Positions 11,471-20,463 of a stretch of 54,091 nucleotides of DNA are shown piece by piece. The stretch comes from Actinomortierella ambigua (lineage: Eukaryota > Mortierellomycota > Mortierellomycetes > Mortierellales > Mortierellaceae): NCBI GenBank assembly GCA_016098155.1, contig JAAAJB010000204.1, forward strand, positions 1 through 54,091. Reading direction: 5' to 3'. The position numbers were made by a program, and so were the translations under genes. The notes under the pieces were generated by a model that searched no databases, had not been told where the DNA came from, and worked only from the letters and a program-made list of their open reading frames with translations. Numbering within the stretch: the stretch's first letter is position 1; every line of letters starts with the position of its first letter.

Positions 11471-12170
11471 TAAGGCGTGGTCGACCAGCAGAATGCTTGC
11501 TCGTGAGCGGCGCCCCTCAGTTAATGCTGAGTGACTCCCCTCAGGGCAATCATCCACTGGCGGGCGAGTCAGGACGGTGAGCTAGGACCTACACATTCTT
11601 TGTCGTTTTTTTCCTCTATCCTTCAACATCCTCAATTCCATTTGCAATCAGAGGGCGAGGCAATGTATTAGGCATGGCGATCTTAGTCGAATCTGTTGAG
11701 CTCGTCGACGATGAACAGAGCGCGACAGGAATGCTTTACAGCCGTTTATGATGATTTTGTGAAGGGGCGACTGGATTCCATCTGGCTCTCGTATGACAAA
11801 CCATGGATGTGACTAATGACCATTATGGCCATGCACCCACGCTCCCATATCTGTGCTAAAGAAAGAAAAAAAAATGAATGAAGAAGAAAGAGATACCAAT
11901 GTTGGTTGTCTGTCGACTGCCATGATAAGAATAAATTATTTATCCTTGTTCTTCTCATTTTCTGGTCCATATGATATGTGCAGTTGTTGTAATGATTGTC
12001 CAAGCAAACCACCGGAAACCCCTCATCAAAAAAAAAAAATGCAAAATAACACATAGAAAACACGACTAAATAATAGGAAAGGACCTGGGCTTGATTTATT
12101 GGACAAGTGGTGTTTATATAAAGAGCCTGGTGGCTCGGTGTTCCTTCCTAGATCAAGGTCATACAGGCGG
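11471..12170. other. Intergenic region, no gene recognised
   Basis: Only short spurious frames and A-rich runs (11863-11873 and 12027-12037). A TATATAAA-like motif at about 12114 has no convincing gene beside it. Confidence 0.45.
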
Positions 12171-12490
12171 CTAGTATAGCAGATGGCATGATTGATTCTC
12201 GTTATCTCGTGTTGTATGTTTTCCGCGAGACTTCGCAATATTGAACCAAGCTCCTGGCTTACGGGCCTTGTCATTTCCTCCTCCATCACATCCTAAACGC
12301 CTCAGATTGTGGCGAATCCTATGGTTGTTGTTGGCGACGCCGTCTTCGTCTTGTTTGGCATGCCCCATTTGCTCCATTGTCTCACCGTATAGCCCGTAAA
12401 ATACAAACACGGCGATCTTGACGCCTGACCAGGCGTTCGACAGCTTGAAGGACCAGAGGCTTGCCAAAGTAACCGGCCTGGTGTTGCCTA
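12171..12490 (-). pseudogene. Unrecognised family E fragment, left copy
   Basis: The minus strand encodes NTRPVTLASLWSFKLSNAWS followed by GVKIAVFVFYGLYGETMEQ. This aligns with the plus-strand fragment near 18260-18365 (NTKPVTLADLWCFKARTNVW, then SGVKLTAFIFHKLY): about 20 of 33 residues are identical with one gap. The frame then runs into low-information sequence. No start or domain was recognised. It is the outermost pair of the inverted arrangement centred near 15.4-15.8 kb. Confidence 0.55.
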
Positions 12491-12503
12491 CGAAGGAGCA
12501 AAA

Positions 12504-12890
12504 TCAAAGGCTGCCCGAGTCCTCAGCCAGTGAGTAGTCGTCCGCCATCGCCCCGTAATGGTGGGCATTGAGGGCGACCTCCAACTGAAGATCCTCCACA
12601 GCTTGCTCTTCGGGGCGCGTCAGGGCTTCAATCTTGAACGCCTTTGGTCCGTCCTCCAATAGGTGGGCACTTGTAGGGAAGACGAACCTAAACATCTTCT
12701 CGTCATCAGCCCCAGTCATGACCACTGGCTTGAACATTTGCTTTGCCATTGTGGCGGTAGAGGCGTGCCGGGTGATCTCGATTAGCGCCCTGTCGAATTG
12801 GCGCCAAACCTCGTCTTGGTCTTCGCGTGCCAAGGGCCAGGACCAGCATCGCTGGCCATATTGCCCCATACCCTTGACGTCTTGCAGCAA
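12504..12890 (-). pseudogene. Unrecognised gene fragment G
   Basis: An open minus frame of 128 codons has protein-like composition, with EVWRQFDRALIEITRHAS, TGADDEKMFRFVFPTSAHLL and PEEQAVEDLQLEVALNAHHY. It is rich in Asp, Glu and Ala, has no obvious start or splice context, and lies next to other broken fragments. It could be one exon of an intact lineage-specific gene, but I could not join it upstream without stops. No function is assigned. Confidence 0.4.
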
Positions 12891-13253
12891 AGCAACCTCA
12901 CTCTCCTCCTACGCCGAACCATATCGGGTCCTGCACCAGTCCCAGTGGCGTGGAAAGTCAAGGCGAGCCACAAATTGGCACTTCAGGAGCTACGAGCGAA
13001 GCGGCTTGCGGGCTTGCATCGATTTCTGTCAAAACCCGCACTTGAGTGGTAAGATGCGTTCGACGGGCCCATCGTGACATTCTGAACGGTGAGTGCGAAC
13101 AGATGGAATGGTGATGGTGGTGGTGGCGACGATGGGATTAAAATTTTGTTTTTTTTTCAACAATCCATACAGAGAAAGGGAGAATGTGGAGAAAGGAAGG
13201 AAGCGAACGAAAGAAGGGAGGGGAAGAGAAAGGAAAGATGAAGGTGCTGTTCG

Positions 13254-13440
13254 GGCCCACGAGCATATCCATATTGACTACGAGCAAATCGATATTGACT
13301 TCGAGCAAATCGATATTGACTTCGAGCTTATCGATATTGACTATGAGCATATCGATATTGTCGTTACGCGCATATCCATGTCATTGTCTACGATCATATC
13401 CATGTCATTGTCTACGAAACTACGATCATATCCCTTATAC
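13254..13440. repeat. 21-bp minisatellite followed by a 24-bp unit repeat
   Basis: From 13260 to about 13360 there are four to five copies of a 21-bp unit close to cgatattgacttcgagcaaat, and from about 13370 to 13435 two to three copies of a unit close to catatccatgtcattgtcta. Because 21 is a multiple of three, the repeat is open on both strands: plus strand gives (D-F/Y-E-Q-I-D-I)n and minus strand gives (V-N-I-D-L-L-E)n. The flanking frames (13093-13449 plus, 13138-13350 minus) are otherwise polar and low-complexity, so coding is unproven. Confidence 0.85.
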
Positions 13441-13447
13441 ATAGATT

Positions 13448-13848
13448 GACTTTGAGCTAGAACACGGCCACAAGTCACCTTCGACTGTAATAAATCAAGC
13501 TGGGGCGGTGTTACAGGATGCCCTGGGCTATGCACTGCTGGATGTGGAACGGGTCGGGCTTGCCAGAAACGGAGAAGACCTCGGAGGCCTCGATGAATGT
13601 CGCTGAAAGACCGGCCTCGGCGTTCATTCCATATGAATGGCGGTGGAAGAACCAGGCGCCCGCGTTGTCGGCTTGGAAGCGGATGGTGAGGGATGTCATG
13701 GCTGGCACCACGACGGTGTCGCGACGGAGGGGCTGGCGAGATTGTAGTAGGGGATGGGGGTGTTGAGGCTATGGATGCCACCCATGACCGGTCGACGACG
13801 TGGAAGGCGCGGTCGTTGAGGTGGTAGATGTTATGGCTTAACAAAACG
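13448..13848 (-). pseudogene. Multicopper oxidase C-terminal relic, left copy
   Basis: Minus-strand reading gives AFHVVDRSW, then in a shifted frame LNTPIPYYNLASP, then RRDTVVVPAMTSLTIRFQAD, WFFHRH and AGLSATFIEASEVF, ending KPDPFHIQQCIAQGIL and a stop. This is the Cu-oxidase_3 C-terminus of Fet3/laccase-type enzymes. The copper-ligand motifs are damaged: HLHGH before AFHVV reads HLNDR, and the HCHIEWH block reads HRHSYGMNAE. At least two frame changes are present. The segment is matched in inverted orientation by 17535-17890, including sequence after the stop codon, so the duplication covered the 3' flank too. Confidence 0.8.
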
Positions 13849-14001
13849 TTTATGGTTTGGGAGAAGGACGTTTCTTTAGCCTACTACGTTGCCTCGGCAT
13901 GAATTTTCCTCCCTCAGACCCACACCATGCTATCCAGACAACCCTAATGGTTCAAGCTTGTTGTATTCCTTACAATTAATACTAGTCTAGTAGCTGCTGA
14001 A

Positions 14002-14202
14002 GTGATCGATCGTATTCCTATTAGTCAAGGCGGCGGTTGTAAGCAATACTACGTGGCCCACGTAAAAACCGACAAAAGCGACAAGAACGTCAGCGTCTGC
14101 TGCCATAAGATGGACAACAGGCCTGGCAGGCTCGACAAGCTCAAACAGAAGGACTGGGAAGGCTGCATCGCTCTGTTGTCATGTACGCCTTGTGTTTTTT
14201 AA
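14002..14202 (+). pseudogene. Unrecognised gene fragment H
   Basis: A 66-codon plus frame reads SQGGGCKQYYVAHVKTDKSD and KNVSVCCHKMDNRPGRLDKL, ending at a stop after LLSCTPCVF. Composition is protein-like with several Cys. No flanking exon or homologous domain could be recognised. It lies between the left multicopper-oxidase relic and the left fragment C. Confidence 0.3.
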
Positions 14203-14714
14203 TCTTTCCTCCGTGGTCTTTCTGAAAAGTGATTTCGAGGGTGAGTTCCCCCTTTGTCCTTGTGCTATCCACTACATCTTTTTAATAGAACGGCATGTTC
14301 TATGGCATTTTTAACGCTCGAGACGTGTGCTTCTAATCTAATCGCTCACCTTGATGACTTGTTACATAAATTCAACGAATCCTATTTAATGAAAGCTATG
14401 TGGACTTGAACGGCGCTGGCCGGCTTATCATCCATAGATATGGATACCGGATCTTTGGAGGGATCTACTCAAAACAAACGGGATAGGGGTGAAAAGGTGT
14501 GAGAGTAATAGAGGAAGAAAGAGCTGGCTTGAGATGGAAACAAACGGCCAGGGGTGATGGTCATATTCCTGGTTTAGAGCCGTCATGTCTTTATTTTCGA
14601 TGATCCTCTGAAGCCCAAGCGCACCACAGGTAGACTACCAGCCAGAAAGTGTGTACAGGTTAAGCCTTTGAGGGTGTGGCCAGTAGTACTAGTGGCCAGT
14701 ATGCTACACAGCAA

Positions 14715-15000
14715 GAAGACGGGGAAGCGGGCATGCCTGCCATATCTGCGCAAGAATTGTTCATCACTCAGACTACAGTACGGCAAAAGATCGCACGAAC
14801 AGACGATAATCACCACTCGCACCCAGTACTGACCAGTGGTGGGCATCGTTCATGATTAGAACACCGGGCCAATGATCGACAGCGATAGGCTGATTGGTGC
14901 CTGGGTCAATCCCAGTTTCCGTCAAGAGGATGGCGCTGAATTGTGATTCTGAGTGAGGATAAAAGAAATAGTTGTTTGGTGCAACGGCAATCTCTTGTCG
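14715..15000 (-). repeat. Inverted repeat pair C, left arm
   Basis: The minus strand here matches the plus strand of 16547-16830 over about 285 bases with few differences, for example the run around atcagcctatcgctgtcgat. In the left arm the coding frame is open: IAVAPNNYFFYPHSESQFSA, DPGTNQPIAVDHWPG and HHWSVLGASGDYRLFVRS. In the right arm the same protein is broken by a small indel. Confidence 0.85.
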
Positions 15001-15677
15001 TCGTGTCAATACAACAACTATCGTCACATGCGAATTCCACCTCACTGTCCTCATGAGCTGACTGGCACTCTCAGACTTATCGTCGACGGCTTTGAACGGC
15101 CTGGCGTCAGAAGATTCAAACCTGGCACACCGTGCAGGTCTTCGGCGGGAGGTCCTTAATCTTGAGGCACCAAATGACATCGTGGCCAGATTGGACCACG
15201 CATCCTTACAGGCGCGTTGACACCAGATCTTTGAAACCATAAATTGGCAGATTCCAAAGCCGCATCTATCTTCGAGCAACTCGAACTCATCGAAATCCAC
15301 CAAACGACCGTATCTGTGACGCTGGAGGGCTTGTTTCGAATCCATGTCCTCCATTGTCTTTTGACTTGTTGGCCCATGAGGACTCATCAGTCCGGCCATT
15401 CCATCACCCAAAACGCTTTCATCCTCGACAGTACCACCAAAAAGTCACTTGCCTCTCGTGCCTTTGGTACAAACATTGTCTTAGACAGCTGGGCAGTAGC
15501 CAAATGTCGGACGAAATTAAGAAGATGCTTTTTAAATTGCTCCGCATTTTGATCACGACAAACAGCCGCCGTCGACCATGGCTTGCAATCGATGCAATGT
15601 TCCGAGGATGAAGGTGCCATGAAGTGACTCATATGAGAAAAAAAAAAGATGTATGTGTCTGGAAAGCCTACTCGCAC
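14773..15677 (-). pseudogene. Unrecognised family C gene, probably broken or multi-exon
   Basis: An open minus frame of 212 codons (15411-14773) contains RHRYGRLVDFDEFELLEDR, a central Ser/Arg-rich part and the conserved block described for inverted repeat C. Upstream, 15677-15387 in another frame reads AEQFKKHLLNFVRHLATAQL and FLVVLSRMKAFWVMEWPD and is probably an earlier exon of the same gene. Joining them needs an intron near 15390-15420 that I could not define. I recognise no catalytic motif. Because the homologous right-arm copy is clearly dead, this one may also be dead. Confidence 0.4.
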
Positions 15678-15934
15678 GACAGGCAGCTAAGCGGCAAGAT
15701 TCGCGCGCGCATTCCATGCTTTGCGTGGCAACGATCTCCGACTTCCAGCTGTAGGCACACAAGCACCTGCGTGTAGCTCAGAGTTAATCAGTGCACACAT
15801 AGTGCTGGGAGATTAGTTGTGTACTCAAAGCTCTTTGAGCCTTGCTTGAACCTCACTATCATTCGACTCAGGTAACACGCAGTCTTTTTTTTCTGAGGAG
15901 GGAGGGAGGGAGAGCAAGAACGTTTGTTTGATGA

Positions 15935-16545
15935 GGTGTTTGGCAACTAATTCTACCTCATGCTTTCTTTTTTCTCTCATTCCTTTCGCCTTTCTGCCAG
16001 GCTGTGGCAAAATGCGGGCAACTTTAGATCCTGGGAGCACTGCTTCAACTCCAGCGCAGTAGACTGACTACTCGATCGACATGCACATTTGGTCGAAGCT
16101 CTGTCGGGACACAATGAGTTTGCGTCTCCACGCATATCAGCCAGATCACAAGGATACAGCACCTTAAAAACATATGGTCCACTGCTGGTTCTGGTACGCT
16201 GTCTCAACACTGTTCAAATCAACATTCGAGGATATTATTGTCAAAAAGTCGTTCCAATCCGTCCGCGAGCACCTGCACAGTTGTATCCTTGCAGGTACCG
16301 CTTTGGCAGCCATCGCGCAGGAACGGCCTGTGGCAGCTGATTCACAATTGTCCCCTGTATGCTTATTCCAAGCTCCTATACCTCTCGATGACTCGCGGCC
16401 CCTGGGAAGACTTCTTCTTCTCAGGAAAGCGTTTGTGTCATGCCTCGCAGAGTAGGTCGAAGTTGCAGGCTGGATCGATGTCGCCTCGGTCTCGACCTGG
16501 TTGGCGCGGCTTCGTCGATGACTGCATGATGGCGTAAGGGAACCT
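15935..16545 (+). repeat. Direct repeat family R1, copy 2 (decayed coding sequence)
   Basis: This is the second copy of the block at 10188-10905, same orientation. It carries the frame FEDIIVKKSFQSVREHLHSC followed by ILAGTALAAIAQERPVAAD, then breaks. Relative to copy 1 it lacks about 95 bases between cttcttctt and ctcagga, with a cttctt microhomology at the junction in copy 1. It ends where inverted repeat C begins (about 16547). Confidence 0.75.
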
Positions 16546-16546
16546 C

Positions 16547-16830
16547 TAGACGAGAGATTGCCGTTGCACCAAACAACTATTTCTTCATTCTCACTCAGAA
16601 TCACAATTCGGTGCCATCCTCTTGACATGGAAACTGGCATTGTCCCAGGCGCCAATCAGCCTATCGCTGTCGATCATTGGCCCGGTGCTCTAATCCTGAA
16701 CGATTCCCACCACTGGTCAGTACTGGGTGCGAGTGGTGATTATCGTCTACCCGTGCGCAGTCTTTTGCCGTGCTTTAGAGCCTGAGTGATGAACAATTCT
16801 TGCGCAGATAGAGACAGGCGTGCGATATGT
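16547..16830 (+). repeat. Inverted repeat pair C, right arm (dead copy)
   Basis: This is the inverted counterpart of 14715-15000. A plus frame reads IVPGANQPIAVDHWPGALIL and NDSHHWSVLGASGDYRLPVR, but the beginning of the domain is in another frame, so this copy has suffered an indel. It abuts repeat R1 copy 2 on its left. Confidence 0.8.
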
Positions 16831-17530
16831 GTTTGTCTAGAAAAAAAATATCCCAAAAGCGTAATGTCAGGCCACTGCTGTCGAATGCGGTCGCAATCGG
16901 CCTTGGCGACACCCTTGCCGTCGAAATAGTCGAGATCCAGGACTTTGAGTTTGGCCAAGGTCGCAAGCGGAAAAGATTCCTGGCTAAATGTCCAGGGTAG
17001 GTTCTTCTGCTCGGTTCGCAATGTGCGCCTGCATACACAGAGTCAGCCTTCGCTGCCCGGCACTCGAGTGTGATCGAGTACAGTTCAGGACAGCATCGCC
17101 ACTCTCAGAAAGCGGAGCAGATTGGCCCCCAGCTGGGTCGACCGCAAATCGATAGCGTGAGTGTCCGAAGTTTTGGGCAATGCTGTAGTAATCGTGCGAT
17201 AATCTCCATGTTGCTACCTTCCTGATGGATGCTGAAAAAATGAAGGCTCGAGAAACTTGGATGCTCCAACGCACGACCGTTCTGTATCACTGCTACCACA
17301 GATCCTTCAGCCTGACTACTCGCCTGGTCGCTTAGTAAGAGAGGATGAAGCAAGGCGTCGATGTGAACAGAATCGACAATAGTCAGTGTCGCGAGGTGGG
17401 CATGCACTCGCCAAATCGCGAGGAGGCTTCGGAGCTGGACTCTGGCATATTGGAGATGCAGGGATTGCATCCTGAGGCACTGTTGAAGCAAATCCTGAAG
17501 ATTTTCGGCATCACCGACACTTGAATTCAA
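16740..17530 (-). pseudogene. LRR (F-box-like) protein relic
   Basis: The minus strand encodes leucine-rich-repeat-like text: NLQDLLQQCLRMQSLHLQYA, VHAHLATLTIVDSVHIDALL, LLQHCPKLRTLTLSICG, and, after a stop and frame change, LAKLKVLDLDYFDGKG and CDRIRQQWPDITLLGYF. Such spacing of L-x-x-L and a terminal P-x-I/L-T-L-L is typical of the C-terminal LRRs of fungal F-box proteins. The F-box itself is absent, and an in-frame stop at about 17104 plus later frame changes show it is broken. It lies between the two right-arm repeats C and multicopper oxidase and has no counterpart in the left arm. Confidence 0.55.
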
Positions 17531-17534
17531 TCGT

Positions 17535-17890
17535 AACGTCGACTTTTCGTTATGGTCATAGCCTCAACACCCTCTTCCCCTACTACAATCTCACCAGCCC
17601 CTCCGTCGCGACGGTGTTGCGACACTGTCATGGTGCCGGCCATGGCACCGCTCACTATCCGCTTCCAAACCGACAACCCGAGCGTCTGGTTCTTCCACTG
17701 CCATTCATATGGAATGGTATGCCGAGGCCAGTCTTTCAGCGACATTCATCGAGGCCTCCGAGGTCTTCTCCGTCTCTGGCAAGCCTGACCCTGCATAACC
17801 CAGAACATCCTGTAACACCGCCGGCAACAAAGCTTGATTTAATACAGTCGCAGGTGACTTGTGACCGTGTTCTAGTCAAAGTCACAAAAA
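17535..17890 (+). pseudogene. Multicopper oxidase C-terminal relic, right copy
   Basis: The plus strand reads HSLNTLFPYYNLTSPS, then in another frame TVMVPAMAPLTIRFQTDN and WFFHCHSYGM, then SATFIEASEVFSVSGKPDP in a third. It is an inverted copy of 13848-13448. Both copies share the same rearranged stretch catatggaatg where intact enzymes encode HIEWH, so the lesion is older than the duplication. Similarity continues past the stop codon to about 17888. Confidence 0.8.
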
Positions 17891-17938
17891 AAAAATTCGG
17901 GCGTAACACCCAGCATACATCTCGCCGCTTGTAGAGCT

Positions 17939-18496
17939 CTCATTCAGTCAGGCACCCAGATCCTCGTAGGCTTCAAGGTGGAGGTATTTGACGCGGCGGT
18001 CGCTCTCCCGAGTGCAAGGCCGTACAAAATCGTAAACCACAAGTTCCACGACACCTGCCAGGTCATTGGAACACCCCGATGGAATGCTCTGGGGCCGTAG
18101 GTTTTTGTAGGACTATCTTCAGCCCCCATAGCCAGACATTTCTGGCTGAAGAAGGACATGCACAACAACTTGCCACGCCAGAAGCGCACAAATTTCGACA
18201 GCCAAGTAACATATGGCCACCACGCAGCCATTCACCCCCGCTTTTTACGGTTCAACACCAAACCGGTCACACTGGCTGACCTTTGGTGCTTTAAGGCGAG
18301 GACGAACGTTTGGTCGGGGGTGAAGCTTACCGCCTTCATTTTTCACAAGCTTTATAGTCCAACTGGCGGGGTTGTCCTGAAATCCGAGGTCCAGGAGGCT
18401 TTTAACTCCATCCGATGTGGCAAAAGAGGCGAAGATGGCGACGCCGACGGGATATACAACAATCTGAAGCGTTTGTGGAGGTGTACAAGACCATAG
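17939..18496 (+). pseudogene. Unrecognised family E gene, right copy
   Basis: A plus frame with one in-frame stop (about 18098) reads GTQILVGFKVEVFDAAVALP, KKDMHNNLPRQKRTNFDSQV, and then the block shared with 12290-12480 (VTLADLWCFKARTNVWSGVK). It ends at a TAG at 18494-18496. The single stop could be removed only by a very short 27-nt intron, which is unlikely, so I call it a pseudogene. No domain was recognised. Confidence 0.45.
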
Positions 18497-19920
18497 AATG
18501 ATTAAAAACCATATCTTTTATTACAAATCGAGAACGGCAAAGTAAAGGGGAAAGGGGATAGGGGGGAAAAAAGGAATATATGTTATTGTTAGCTGTTGAT
18601 GTTGGTTGTCATGGTAAGAGTTAGAAAGGCTGTATGTTATTGTTAGCCAAATTTGGAGCTGGAGGACCAACTTTACTGCTCCACTCCCTTCCGATGCTTG
18701 AGTTGCTCTTGGTCAAAGGTCATGGATGCTACATGTAGAGCAGATGGCGTGAAAAAAATACGTGTATTAGAATCTAGCACATATCCCAAGACAGTTGCAC
18801 CAAACTACCCTCAAATAAAAGTGTGTGTCTGCGGTCATTTTGGACCCTAGATCGCTTTCCAACGGATTCCTTTCCTTCCCTTGGCTTTTATATAACACCC
18901 GCTTCTAAAGCAAAGAAGGAGTCAAAGAATAAGCAGCTGCATCAACTTTGCATATAACATGACATCAAGCACTTGCCAATAAAGAGGGATAAAAAAAAAC
19001 GTTCATTGTTCAAATTTACATTTCACCAAGAGAGAGAGCTATCATATGCGGGGAATAAACATATACTCGGTCCCTGGGCTTTCGAGCTGTAGAGCGACAT
19101 GGCGCTTGCAAACGTTGCTTGCATGAAATACATGCGCTGGAGTACACAGGAGCAAAGGGATCAGTGGTGGTTTATCTCGACAACTCAATTTTCAGACTAT
19201 TTGTCCCTGTATTTCAGCCACGGACTTCTACAAATGCATGCGGAGGAGAGCAGACCCTGAAAGAGGAGCATTTAGGATCTCCAGAGGCTGAATAAATCGC
19301 GCTCAGAAGTGGGGGAGGGGCGCAAGGTCATGTACTCGTGCTTTTACAATAGGAGAGTTGGGGCATTTCATTTTTGTCACAATCCCAGAGACGCCAATCT
19401 TTTGGCAAAGAGTGTGTAGTCTACTTTTTTTTTCTAAGGGAAGCAAAGCGATTATGCAAGGACGCCGTTAGATTAACCATTCCCGAAGGAAGTGCGGGAT
19501 GGTGGAATATCCACTAAAACGTTTTGGTGGTAACACAATCGGGATGAATGAACTCATCCAAGTGACCATGTAGACTAGACCAATCTCACCTTTGGCGATT
19601 ATCAAGTGGTCGCAAGAGCTCTAAGGCTGCACCCTTCATGAACAGATCTTTGGCTGGGAAATAGGCAATCGGCCTACTTCGATAGAGCTGTCGATCGCTG
19701 GTAGCCACTATTCTGCTGGATAAGTATGGCATCGCAAGAAATTGTATGCAAACATTCAACGCTCCACGGAACACTTTAGGCCATCTTTTCCCATTGTGTG
19801 TTGTACAATCCTTTTCCAGAGCTGATAGTCCCATCATCCCGACATCTTTGTCACGCTTCAGCCATCGATAAACGTAGTGGTAACGAGATTGTTGATGATC
19901 TGCCACAAGCAAAGATAAGA
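18497..19920. other. Region without a recognised gene; contains dispersed repeat copy 2
   Basis: No gene was found. Positions 19085-19170 match 8640-8725 in the same orientation. A TATATAA motif lies at about 18888. A minus frame at 19966-19586 has partly protein-like text (RPIAYFPAKDLFMKGAALEL) but no start, domain or exon support. The right end is the promoter of the beta-trefoil gene. Confidence 0.45.
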
Positions 19921-19924
19921 AATC

Positions 19925-19933
19925 TATATAAAA
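19925..19933 (+). promoter_or_regulatory. TATA box of the beta-trefoil-like gene
   Basis: A TATATAAAA motif starts at 19925, 80 bases upstream of the ATG at 20005, leaving room for a leader of about 50 bases. It is the clearest core promoter in the left half of the window and supports the downstream start over earlier in-frame ATGs. Confidence 0.7.
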
Positions 19934-20004
19934 CGATACCATTTCCTTGGTTTTTTTTTTCGTCAACGATAAACAAATCTACCCCACATTATTATTTTTC
20001 TACC

Positions 20005-20463
20005 ATGCACCGCGCGTTCTCTTTCTTCACGACCGTCCTCCTGGTCATTCTGGTCCTTGTCCACGCCGTTTTGGCCAAGCTGCCCGCTACAGGCATGTAT
20101 CGCATTGTGAGCGTCGGGTTTCGCGACCGGGCCGTTCGTCCTACACTTGTGCCAGGGGAGCCCTTGTTCCTGGCACCAGAAGGTATTTTCAAGGGCGAGA
20201 TCTGGCACCTTTTCCAGCGTAACAACACCTATACGATCAGGACGCTGTGGAATCTTTATTATGCTTATTCCAACTCGACTTTTGTGACTTTGGAGCAAAC
20301 GCCAACAGCCTACCGTCTGCGGTCAGTGGGCCCGAACGTGTTTGAGATCGTCAACCGAGGCGCCGGCCGGCGCTCCGTCTGGACAGTCGATGCCGATGCC
20401 AAGATCGCGCTGCGCCGTCGTAACGGCTCGGATGCTCAAAAGTTTACCCTTGTCAACGCTTAG
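20005..20463 (+). CDS. Small secreted beta-trefoil-like protein
   Basis: A single exon of 152 residues. The ATG at 20005 gives a strong signal peptide (MHRAFSFF, then TTVLLVILVLVHAVLA) with cleavage expected before KLPATG. The mature part of about 130 residues has repeated short beta-strands (GMYRIVSVGF, YTIRTLWNLYYAYSN, AYRLRSVGPNVFEIVN, and QKFTLVNA at the end), the pattern of beta-trefoil proteins such as fungal ricin-B-type lectins and the mycocypin/I66-type protease inhibitors. No QxW repeat is seen, so sugar binding is not supported, and the inhibitor-like fold is the better guess. There are no Cys in the mature part and one potential N-glycosylation site (NSTF). It is intact while its surroundings are decayed, so it may be under selection. 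Confidence 0.75.
   Translation: MHRAFSFFTTVLLVILVLVHAVLAKLPATGMYRIVSVGFRDRAVRPTLVPGEPLFLAPEGIFKGEIWHLFQRNNTYTIRTLWNLYYAYSNSTFVTLEQTPTAYRLRSVGPNVFEIVNRGAGRRSVWTVDADAKIALRRRNGSDAQKFTLVNA

Noticed and set aside
13254..13440. CRISPR-like array
   Set aside because: Units follow each other without unique spacers, so it is a minisatellite.
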